The translations under genes were made by a program, and so were the position numbers. The notes under the pieces are model-generated. The model did not search any database. It was not told the origin of the DNA and saw only the letters and a list, made by a program, of their open reading frames with translations. This document shows, piece after piece, positions 53,701 to 64,000 of a DNA stretch of 64,000 nucleotides (position 1 is the first letter of the stretch; each line of letters opens with the position of its first letter). Source of the DNA: Coprinus comatus (lineage: Eukaryota; Basidiomycota; Agaricomycetes; Agaricales; Agaricaceae); assembly GCA_034638255.1 (NCBI GenBank), contig JAWPGT010000003.1, positions 1-64,000 on the forward strand, written 5' to 3'.

Positions 53701-55848
53701 CACCACCTTGTTGCCATAAACACTTTCCTATTCTCCAAAGACATCTGGCGGTATCGTGCTCGCGATGTTCAACATTATCTAGACGACTCATGACATCTTT
53801 CAATTCTTCGATGGTAGTCTCATTTTGACCAGCCTGCCAATGAGACCATGCCGATTCTTCCCTGGCTCTTAAGCCATGAACGATATCTTCGGGAAGTAAG
53901 CGATCAATCTTCTCGAACAAGTCTGCAGCTCCAGTCCAGTCTTCTGCTGATTGACGAATATATGCATAACTAAAAAGACACCTGATGTTGTTAGGAGATA
54001 TGGACAATATTTCGTTGATGATAGGAAGTGCCTGTTGGTGATGTTTGGGAGGGAATAGATGGACAAGTGCGGTAACTAATAGGCTTTGGAGCCCGATACG
54101 TGTGCTAGGGTGTAAAGACTGAATACTTGATTGTACAATGATAATAAGATGTTCTTACTGTACAAGTTTCTTGCCACTATTCAACTCGACACGGTTGAGT
54201 GCCGCAAGACCGTTCCTTGAAGCGCTGATAACGTTCTCATAATCTACTTCCTGCATATAGATTTCACCTGCAATTCTTGATATCATCACGCTATCCTGGC
54301 ACGTAGTAAAAACGTTCTTGGGAACAATCAATCCATTTGCAGAGGTAGAGAGAGGCCACTACCATTACCATTATAGTATCAAAAGGGTCTTCGTCTTCGT
54401 CTATGCCAATCCGTTTGATGACCTGGTCTTCGTCATCTTCGCCAAGTATTGGTTCGGAGATATATCTAAAATAACCGATGAAAGCTTTGGACAGCTTCGA
54501 CTTTGGAAAGAGGTGGATCAGCCGCTTAAACACCGAGAAATCGTAACCATCTCCATCCATATTAATTACGTTGTGTTATGAGCAATCGATTCTTTGCACA
54601 CTTACCCATCATCTCTTGGTCCTGCTCTTCCAGGTACAAGTTCCATGCAAATTCTTCAGGTATTTCAAGTAGAATTATTCCTTGAATAAGATCATCTACT
54701 TCTGTTCGTAGATTGTTTTTCAGTTCCGAAAATTCAGACGTCATAGGCAGCGAGTGGAGGTGATCTGCTTTGAAATGTAATAGTTTGGATTCCGTTAGCC
54801 GACGCAATTCATCTGATGTTTTTGGATGATTCAAAATCTGATTGTAGAGGTGGGGTAGCTAAAGTGATATTAGTGAATGAAAAATTACGGTTGATATTAC
54901 ACAGTTACTCGAGATTTGGTGTAGATTTCCCTTCTAACGTCCTTCCTTATTTGTTCGGGTCCACCAGCTCCCAGGCGTTTTCTTCGACGGTCAATTTCTT
55001 TTTCAGCTTCAGAATGTTCATGCTGTTCAAGAATGTCCACGATTTCCTCTAGAGCAGGCAGTTCGTTATAAACACAAGTCTGGACGTAAGTAAAATTGGA
55101 CGCGGAAGGGTTGGTGAGGTCAGGAGGTGGTAACTTGGAAAGTGTAACAGAGTAAGGACTTTCGGGTAAAAGATAAGATAGTGCTTTGACGAGCTATATT
55201 TTAAAAAAGTCAGTATTTCATTCTGGCAAAAGGACGTTCGACGTACTTGGGGTCGATCGTCATCCGCACGACACATATCGATAATTTTAGTGAGTACTTC
55301 TGCGACTTTTGCTGCGTCTCCGCTAGGCGACCCGTATGAAAAACCTGCCTCCAGAGAATAACAACAACTCACGATTTGTTATGTAGTTTGCACAAATGCT
55401 CCAGTGATTCGAACCATTGATGTTTATTTTTTGTTTGTTCATAGAGTTGAACGAGCCCCTGCCAACAGGTAAAAGAGATGCCCCGATGTCACTTAGGCAT
55501 TTGTATATGTGCATACCTGCCAAGCCAGTAGTTGGTCAGGACTTATAGCAATTGCCTTGCGATAGATCTGCTATGTTTTAGTACTTGATTCTTTGTATGA
55601 AAATGAAAACAGGACTTGTTCGCTTTCATCGATCTGCGAAAGTTTGAGCAAAGCAAGGCCGAGGAATACATGTCTGGTGGTCTGTCAGTGAGACTCCGAT
55701 TTGCAAAGGTCACGAGTACCGACGCCGTGTAGTTCTCTGGTTCATAGTCTAATACTTGACTAGACGCGTCTTTAGCACAGGAAAAGTCCCTCTTTGCAAT
55801 GGCATCCCTGGCCAGCTTGAGCTTTGACTTTGCAAAGATGGACGACAT
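50754..55848 (-). CDS. SKI3: Ski3 (TTC37)-like TPR subunit of the Ski complex
   Basis: About 16 exons with short introns run from ATG 55848 to TAG at 50754-50756. I verified the frame by eye at most joins, for example 50-bp intron GTGAGT...CCTAG after HLCKLHNKS, a 55-bp intron after DQEMM, and a 53-bp intron before NKREAAYAYF. The product is roughly 1,400 residues made of TPR units (ALTWTRLGEAYGKAGRHTAA, TSWTNLGFLYYHHGDLQLAN, IYLGSALAHFLKEDYQASL). Ski3 scaffolds Ski2 and Ski8 and feeds mRNA to the cytoplasmic exosome for 3'-5' decay. The N-terminus (KLKLARDAIAKRDFSCA) and overall length fit. The first intron's donor is uncertain (38- or 50-bp alternatives). Confidence 0.88.
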
Positions 55849-56048
55849 AAGTGGATGTGCACTTTATATTCGATAGTGAATTGATATTGAGATGGGCATG
55901 TGACCGTTACGGGGGTGACAAGGAATGGTGGCAACGTCTCCTTAGCTTCCCCTTCTCTCGTGTTTATTCATATATTGCTTATTTTTTTTAACAGCAGGAC
56001 TGCCTCTCAGCACCCAAGTAACTCCGGCTGCTCACAGTCATTTCACAC

Positions 56049-59000
56049 ATGGCCCTACGCTTCCAGACAGACCACATACCATCAGATATCCCTATACCCA
56101 CTTCACGACAACCTCAGCTCTCTGGCGCCACGATACGAAGAGCAAAAACACTTACAAGACCTGAGAGAAGCGTAGCACCCGTTCCCCTCATAAACCCACC
56201 CATATTTTCTTCCCAAACTCCCGGTGCTACCCCTAACGCGAACACCGACAATGGTTCCCTCCCTTGGCGTATTTTCTCCCGCATCGTCACGTTTTGGGCG
56301 CCCAATGTTTTATTGAGCTCTGTAGGTGGAATGAAGGATCCAAACGTTCGGCAAGCATGGCGGGAAAAAATTGCTCTTTGTTTCATCATTTCGGTTCTTT
56401 GTGGTGCTGTGGGCTTTCTCACAGTTGGCTTTCAGAAAGTGCTATGCCCAGAGGATAGCAATTCGGATGCCCGTTTCCTTCGCGTGGGCTCAGTACCTGG
56501 CACCCTTGGTATTCAGGGTGTCATGTATAATACTACCTCCGCCAAAGACACCAAAGACGTCAGTTTTGCACGGCTTGCTCAATCACCCGGACAAGACATC
56601 ACAACTTTTTTCACTCGCGATGCTGCCCAATTCACCTCATGTCAAGGCTTGCAGTTCGCAATTGCTCGTGATCCTCCTTGCTCCTCTTCTACCCCTTGTA
56701 CCCTTCCTGCCATCAACTCCTCTACCACATATCAAAGTCTTTCCCTCTTCAATACCCAATTTCTTGCTGGATACTCTTGGGATCAGGTTTCTGAGCTTCG
56801 ACATTACTTTGTGCTGGATGGGGCCGTTCTCAACATGAGGCCCTATTTTGCTCTCCACAGCCAAACGCTGCCTACGGACAATGTTGACAGAGCGCTACGC
56901 ACCATATTCGACAAGCAACCCACCGAAACAGGAAAAGATGGTACCCGGCTTTTTATCAATCGCGCCGATCTCCATTCTGCGGTGCCCTGCTTGAAAGAAC
57001 GCTACTACGCCGGAAATATTGATAAAGTGACGGCTGGGTGTTTTGTTACATCCCTTGTTCTTTATGCTGGTCTCATTATTATCCTTGGTCTAGTATTTGT
57101 TCGATTCGTTATGGCCTGTGTCTTCAACTGGTTCCTGTCGGAACACCTAGCAGGCCCACCCTCTAGCAATGATCTCAACCGTTCAGCGATTAGCCCTGCT
57201 GTAATGCCTGGAGGAGCTAACATTTCTATTGACAACAAGAATGGAACGGCTCCTTGGGCCAACAATGTTACGAAAAAGCTTCAAAAGGGTGCCAAAACTT
57301 TACCATCTACCCCAAGTACGATGCTCCTCAACCCCGATGGCTCTACACCCATCGTGAGCTTAGCTCAAATTGGCGCGGAGCTTTTCGCCGTATGTTTGGT
57401 GACATGTTATTCTGAAGGAGAAGAGTCTCTCCGGACAACACTGGATTCAATATCTACAACCAATTATTCTGATGCAAGAAAGTTGTTGTTTGTGGTGGCG
57501 GACGGCATGATCACGGGTGCGGGCGAGAAACGCAGCACACCAGATATTTGCGTTAGTCTGCTAGAGGCCGACCCTCGGTTTGGCAACCCGATTCCGATGA
57601 GTTACAGTGCTGTTGGATCTGGGGCAAAAGCGTTCAATCGTGCTATGGTCTATGCGGGTCATTACAGTGAGTTTATATTTTACCTGTCGGTATGTAATAC
57701 CAATCTAACCCACCATAGCCGTGGCTGGACGTCGTACCCCTACCGTCATTGTGGTGAAATGTGGAACTGAAGACGAAGCTGCTTCGGACAAGAAACCGGG
57801 AAATAGAGGGAAACGCGACAGTCAACTAATTCTGATGAACTTTTTCTCCCGGGTTACATATAACGACTCCATGTCTCCACTCGACTTCGATCTCTTCCGT
57901 AAAATTCAAGTCTTAATGGGTGTTACCCCAGATTTTTTTGAAGTCTGTCTAATGGTGAGTCTGATTGAATGCTTTCTTCTCCTGGACCTAAATGCAGGAT
58001 GTGCACAGGTCGACGCAGACACAAAGGTTTTCCCAAGCTCATTGGGTTATCTTGTCAATTGTATGCATCATGATCAAATGATCATGGGAGTTTGTGGAGA
58101 AACTCGCATTGCAAATAAACGCCAATCTTGGGTTACCGCCATTCAAGTATTCGAGTATTTTATTTCTCACCATCTCGCCAAAGCTTTTGAGTCCGTCTTT
58201 GGTGGTGTGTCTTGTTTGCCTGGATGCTTTTCGATGTTCAGGCTCAAGGCCCGCAAATCTACTGGGGATGATTGGGTTCCATTGATTGTGAAACCAGAAA
58301 TTGTAAGGGAATATAGCCAAAACGAAGTAACCACACTACACCAAAAAAATCTTCTCCTATTAGGAGAGGACCGCTTCCTTACTACCATTCTCCTTAGGAC
58401 ATTCCCGAACCGCAAAATGATGTTCCTTCCACAAGCTCGCTGTCGGACTATTGTGCCCGATACGTTCAATGTCTTGCTCTCACAACGCCGTCGATGGATC
58501 AATTCCACAATCCATAATTTAATGGAACTTGTTTTGGTTAGGAATCTCTGTGGTACCTTTTGTTTCAGCATGCAATTTGTCGTTTTCATGGATCTTCTCG
58601 GCACGGTTGTACTTCCTATTGCAATCGTGCTTACTTACGCTCTGATAGTGGGGATAATCATAACACCTCCAACATCATTCGAACAAGCCATACCGTTGAT
58701 GCTACTGATCGCTGTCCTTGGGCTTCCTGCAATTTTAATCCTTCTCACCACAAGGAAGCTTATATATGTCTTCTGGATGTTGGTATATCTCCTTGCATTG
58801 CCAGTGTGGAATTTTGTTTTGCCTGTCTATGCATTTTGGCACTTTGATGATTTCTCCTGGGGAGAAACCCGGTAAGTCCCCAGCAAAATCTGACATCTGT
58901 ACTTCTCTTATAAATCGTACAGGAAGGTCGAAGGTGAAGCAAAAGGGGAGGGTCATGGCGATGGAAGTGGTGGTAAGGCGGGAGCAGCAGTACCCATGCG

Positions 59001-59616
59001 TCGCTGGGAAGATTGGGAGCGGTCACGTTTGCGCAAACTGCGACGGGAAGAAAGAAGGCGTAGAGATCTCGAGCGAACGCATCGCTCAGGATTCTTTACC
59101 GGCGAAGATTACCTGAGTGTGCGTACCGACTCAAGAAGTCAATTCGATGGTTCTGATACCATGTCAATTGGTTCCTCTGATGATGATCACTGGGGACCTC
59201 AAATTGGAGGTTACAATGAACACAAGCCGCGTCAAACGCCACCACCCGTGGGCGTAAATCTCAAGCAGAATCTACAGAATGCGAGGACGGTAGACGCCGC
59301 GGAGCTTGAAGCGATGCTAGAATCCGGTTTCGATGACCGGCCAACCCCTCCCACATCGACATATGCTCCCCGCTATCAATTATCAGATACAGGGTCATCT
59401 ACGCAGCTTGCTGGTGTTACTGGAAACGGATATGCACCGTTGACTCGGTCGGGATCACCTAATCCAGGGCATGTACCTATTCCAATGGGTACTGCTCTCT
59501 CACCAACGTCACCAACGAATCACATAAATGTTGAGGCGTCGAGACCTAACGTACGCAACGGCGCTAGAGAGCGATATGGTCCATTAGGTCCACTGGATCC
59601 TTCTGCGAGATTTTGA
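56049..59616 (+). CDS. Chitin synthase, class IV (CHS3/ChsD type)
   Basis: Four exons, 56049-57666, 57719-57954, 58009-58871 and 58923-59616, sum to 3411 nt (1136 residues). The enzyme polymerises GlcNAc from UDP-GlcNAc at the plasma membrane. A membrane segment lies near residues 105-125, then a cytochrome-b5-like region ([18 protein letters not shown]) typical of class IV, and a second membrane segment near 340-360. The catalytic domain has [20 protein letters not shown] (assembled over intron 2), GEDRFLTT (Asp739) and QRRRW at 777-781. Several C-terminal membrane helices ([14 protein letters not shown]) precede a basic, disordered tail. All catalytic motifs are intact. Divergent from SKI3 with 200 bp between starts. 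Confidence 0.95.
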
Positions 59617-60141
59617 GTCGTGGTACAAGTCTAACGTCCTGTCGAATACATCTTATGAGAAGATATCTTAAACCGCCGGATATCGCTTTGTCCATTATAC
59701 CCTCTGCAACTATACACTCTTATTCGATCTTTCAGCATGGACATCCGAATATCTAGTCCACTTTAATATTCTGTACTTTGTGAACCACAAGGCAGTACAT
59801 TAGATCACATCGACCCATACATACTGCATCATAGCTACATATACATATATCACTACATACTTCCAGTATGCACTTTACTGTTTCATTTTCTGTGTCTCGT
59901 GTTTTTGGTTTTTTAATGGAAGGAATTTACTGTGTTACCCATTGAAAATTTATTAATAATAGAAGTTGGTATCTAACACTGATTGAGTGCTTGAGCGCTT
60001 GCATTTTGATGAAGCGCCGCTCTTATTAATTTAGCGCCCAGCGGTACTCAGTAACCAACGACCATATCCAATATCACAATATCATATAACCCTTACTCCT
60101 TTTATTCTTAACTCTCACTTCTTGTCTACATTAGTGGTGAA
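59617..60141. other. Intergenic region
   Basis: These 525 bp hold the chitin synthase 3' UTR on the left (AT-rich, with TACATATACATATATC repeats near 59838) and the promoter of the next gene on the right. No other feature was recognised. Confidence 0.55.
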
Positions 60142-63100
60142 ATGGCCACGAGAGATAAATTGGTGTGTCCAATAACCTTACTTACAACGATTGATAGTGA
60201 CAATCTCATATAGTGGGACAGTGGTCATGATGAAACTGTCGAGGTCAACCAGCGGGCACTCATAGATAAGGTGCTGGCGAGGTATTCGGGGGAGTTTACT
60301 GTCTTTCGCGAGCTCCTGCAGAACTCCGACGATGCGCAGTCTAAAGCAGTTGAAATTCATTTCTTGTCTAAGGGACCTTCCCATATAAAAGAGGAAAACA
60401 GAGCCGATGACTCCAGCGCTATACCGGATCTGAGGACAACACTAGTTTGTGTGCTGTCATATCCAGAATGTATACATATTAATTAGGTTCAGGTGAACCA
60501 ATGGGTCTTCAAGAACAATGGCATCTTATTCAGGGATGAAGATTGGAGTCGATTGAAGAAGATTGGTAAGGCTACTACTCGTGTTTCATGGTTCGTTTTC
60601 TTTTTAAACGTCTAAACAGCCGAGGGAAATCCGGACGAGCAGAAGATCGGGGCTTTTGGTGTTGGCAAGTTTAAACCGCTCAAGTTATATTCAAGAACCC
60701 CCTTTGATACATTGTTGCATAGGTTTCTACAGCCTGTTCTCTGTTACCGAGGAGCCGTTTGTAACATCCGGGGGTATGTTTTCTTCATCGTCTATCAATA
60801 ATCTCAACTTACAAGATGCTAGACCAGTGGATGGGATTTTATTGGAAGGATAGGAAGGATCAAGTATGTACTTGTTGTGGTTTCTTAGCTATTACGAACA
60901 TACTAATTACACCTGTTACAGCTTTTCGCTCGGCGAGGAAACCTCGACGAAAACAACCGATCCTCTTGGACATCCTTTGAAATGGACCTACGAGAACCGT
61001 CACCAATCCCCTCTGCATTTGACTTTATTCGTTTCCTTGCATCCTCGATTACATTTATGACGTACCTTGAAGAAATTTCCGTGTATTTTGATAATTGGTG
61101 TCTCGCCAAACTAACAAAGTCTGTCGGATATAAACAACTACAAGAAATACCCAAGGCACTTTCACGGACCACACCAAGTGGGTACATGACTATGAATGGT
61201 CTCAGGATAACTCGTATGTTGGAACAAAACTGGTAATCATTCTTTTCTCATCATTATTCATCCCTCAGCTGTAGCAATTCATACCGAAGTTATGAATTGT
61301 GTGTACATGGTAGGCACAGAAAAACCCAAACTAACCCCTCCTAAACCGATCAAACCGAGCCATGGATCCGGTGGTTTCTTTTCATCTTTATTTTCCTCTA
61401 TCACTGGTTCTAGCACTCCGCAAAGGGCCTCTACTCCATTACCCCCACCGGTACCGCGCGTCGATCCTAAAAAAACTTCTAGAGCGCATATTGTTCTTCG
61501 TATTTACTCTGCTGAAATCGGTGTACGTTTGCCGGTCAAACTATCGGCCGAGATCCAACGTTCAACGAAGAAAAATACGCCTTCTACGATGCAATATGAA
61601 CTTATTTATGTAAGATTTCACTAATTATCGTGCACTATTTCGTCCTCATGATAATGCAGACTGCAAAAGACGAGTATGATGCTAGCAGGAAGGAGGACGA
61701 AGAGAATACTTTTGCAACCGGAAGCGTTTTTCAGGGACTAAGAGCAGACCTTGACGGGTGTGTAGCACGGTGGCATTTTTTTCTGCCTAGTATTGACAGT
61801 TGATACCTAGAACTGGTTCAGCTCGTATTTTCATTGTTCGTCCTTTATTGTTCAGTGTCTGGTTTTGTTTACCTACTCCCCGCGTTAGGGCCACGCCACA
61901 GCACAAACAACTGGGATTGGCGGTCATATGGCAGCCCGATTCATTCCCACCGTTGAGAGGGAAGCCATAGATTTTATGTAAGTGGCAGGCGTCTTATCGT
62001 TCCTGTTTGATGTAGATTACTTAAGCTTTTCAGGGATCGTAATGTTGCTGGTACGTTCAGTCTGATTTCAACTTCCAATAACATTTATCAAAGACCTAAT
62101 CAGTTTGGAATCGAGAACTTCTGTACATGGGAGGACTTCTCGCCCGTGCGGCCTATCAACTGGAGATAGTGTCCATACAAGACATTTGGAAACTAAACCT
62201 TGAAATGTTGGAAAACAAGTTCCTGCCAGACATGCTGCGATCTTCTCTAATAGAAAAGGCAATCCATACCCTCAAGTTCTTTACGTTTCATGTTTCTACG
62301 CCCTCCTCCGAGGTTGCGGTAACATTAGAGGGTGCTTTCTTTAAATGCGACTCATCTAACAAACTTCTTCTCATTTCAACACTGGGAATCCGTGAGGTTT
62401 CTCAGATTCGCATACCTGACCCCGCATTCACATTTCTTAAACAACTTCCTCTACTTCCTGATACATTAATGGCCGAACCTATGGTTTTAACCCTACAGAA
62501 CAAGGGAATGGTCAAGATGATTACTTTCCAAGATGTCCTTTCCGAGCTGAGAGCCCGTCCATTACCAGAGGCAGATATGGTAGCTTGCATGAAGTGGTGG
62601 ATTTCTATATATAATGAGGCGCGTCTGGATGTCATACGACCTCAACTTCTGGAAGCTGCCCTTATAGTGGTTCCTGGCGCTACTGCTGACGACAAAATTA
62701 TTCCCTTGCACACTATTCGAACTGTCCTCAACCAAAGAGTCCTCAATGGTTTACCTCCAAACGGCCCTTTACCTACCCACCTCTTACCAGTATCAATTAG
62801 TACCCATTTCTCGCTTGACGATCTAAAGCATGCCTTCCCCTGGTCAGATCTCACCATTGAACTCTGGCTAAGCCACCTGTGCGATGCCTCAGTGAGGAAA
62901 GTAAACGCTACCCATGACATAGAGACATCCCCTACATGGGCAGAAACAGTGTTATCTTTTATTGCACGTAATTGGAATAATGGGATCCCGATTCCGGCAA
63001 AGGAGAAGATCATACGCTTACTAGCAGAAAGAACCTGTATACCAACCTCCGCTGGCATGAAACGTCCCTCTGAAGCATATTTCTCCAGCGCCGACATCTT

Positions 63101-64000
63101 CCATGATCTGCCAATAGTACAGTTCCCATCTGGAACAACAGTAAAGGGTCCATTGGAAAGGTTGCTGCAAATCTTAGATGTGCGCAAGCATGTTGAACTA
63201 CAAATCGTTTTCAATCGGTCAGTACATTGACTAAAATATGTTACCACAATACTGACAAAGAATCAGTATGATAAAAACCAACGAGTGGACGATAAATGAC
63301 CTTACACGCTATCTGGTTTCTGTTAAATCAAGTTTGAAAGAGGAAGAACTTGAGCGATTGAGGTTGACTGCAGCTTTCCCCAAGGAATTTACATCTACAG
63401 AAGATAAAACTAGGCTACAGCGGGTTAGGGCGGATCAACTATACGAACCCCTGCCAACGTTTCGTGAACTGCAACTGCCGATTATTGATTGGGGGTCACA
63501 AACCAAGTGGCGCAGTAATTCTGACGAAGGTTAGTTTCCCCAACACACTAAATCTTTTACTAGGGACTTACGAACGATTCTAGCGCAATTTCTGTTTAGT
63601 TTAGGTTTAAGAAGATATCCGCCGCTACAAGACTTAATACAACTTTGCGCTAATCCCGACACCAAGGTATATTAGAATCCTACATCGTATCTTTAAATCC
63701 TCAGACCTTATTATACTACTTTACAGATTCGTAAGGTTGCGCTCAAGTATTTGGTTGATAACATCAACAGCAAGTACACGGACTATGACCCCGATAAATT
63801 TAGAGATCTCGCTTTCATACCAACACTAACACTGGAAGGGACAACTGAGTGCCTCGGGTCTCCAAGTCAGGTCTTCGCAAAACACGAATGGTCACATTTA
63901 GGGTTCTTGGTCCTTCACCCAAGTGAGAAGGACAACGCTGCCAAGTTGAAAATTAAGGAACATCCACCAACTCGTCAACTACTAGAGCTGGTTCAGAAAA
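60142..64000 (+). CDS. Large GHKL ATPase (sacsin/Hsp90-like, DUF3684 type), 5' part
   Basis: The gene starts with a 21-bp exon (60142-60162) and then 60214-60444, 60487-60565, 60620-60664, an exon from 60723, and others; it continues past the window. The N-terminus has the Hsp90/sacsin-type nucleotide fold: EFTVFRELLQNSDDA (N box), then after introns KIGAFGVGFYSLFSVTEEPF (Gly-rich lid motif) and WMGFYWKDRKDQ. Long exons from about 62100 encode an alpha-helical region without catalytic motifs. Fungal DUF3684 proteins share this layout; their role is not established, and an ATP-dependent chaperone-like function is an inference. The intron 60665-60722 is best read as GC-AG (GCAAGT donor), because a GT donor would remove the Gly-Val of the GAFGVGF motif. 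Confidence 0.8.

Noticed and set aside
1..64000. CRISPR arrays, bacterial operons or rRNA genes
   Set aside because: There are no regularly spaced repeats, ribosome binding sites or rRNA signatures; all host genes have spliceosomal introns.

Overview
This is a window of filamentous fungal nuclear DNA, most likely from an Agaricomycete basidiomycete. Nearly every host gene is cut by very short introns (about 43-60 bp, most near 50) with GT..AG ends and CTRAY-like branch sites. The gene set (HAP2, Rei1, Rax2, DASH Spc34, Atg5, Dbf4, Medusa-type regulator, class IV chitin synthase, DOCK-type GEF) is fungal, and both chromovirus Ty3/gypsy and Ty1/copia elements are present. Exon joins were derived by eye; where exon sums are given they are multiples of three. 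No RNA or homology evidence was available.

Region 1 (1-13433) is a nest of retroelements. A nearly complete Ty3/gypsy chromovirus (1-8959, plus strand) lies inside the gag gene of a Ty1/copia element (copia-1, minus). Copia-1 lies inside the remnant of another LTR, which lies inside the pol gene of an older copia element (copia-2, minus).

Copia-2 also took two solo LTRs of a third family, in inverted orientation, each with a perfect 5-bp target duplication. The outer edge of copia-2 abuts what looks like the 5' half of a tRNA gene. The gypsy element is unusual: it has an open frame without ATG before gag and a zinc-knuckle ORF after integrase. Both join their neighbour through an ATGA stop/start overlap.

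Region 2 (13434-30025) is gene dense. In order it holds an unrecognised acidic protein, the CCAAT-binding factor HAP2/NF-YA (minus), a SAP-domain Tho1-like mRNP protein, a PP2C phosphatase and a TA-flanked Tc1/mariner-like non-autonomous element. Then come the 60S maturation factor Rei1, the polarity protein Rax2 with a C-terminal SH3 (minus), a complex I accessory subunit (minus), a FAM210/DUF1279 protein (minus), S-adenosylmethionine decarboxylase, and a regulator with two tandem Zn2Cys6 clusters (minus). A 1.6-kb gene-poor stretch follows (30026-31649).

Region 3 (31650-64000) holds Dbf4 (minus), Atg5, Spc34 (minus), a DOCK GEF of 13 exons, a Medusa-like regulator (minus), Mediator subunit 27 (minus), an unrecognised protein (minus), a LETM1-domain mitochondrial protein, Ski3 (minus) and class IV chitin synthase. 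The last gene is the 5' part of a large sacsin/Hsp90-like GHKL ATPase (DUF3684 type) that runs off the right edge.

Most host genes are housekeeping and not functionally clustered. Several divergent pairs share short promoters: HAP2/Tho1, FAM210/SAMDC, Dbf4/Atg5, Spc34/DOCK with only 43 bp between start codons, and Ski3/chitin synthase. LETM1 and Ski3 converge with 24 bp between stop codons. Three introns in the window are best explained as GC-AG introns.
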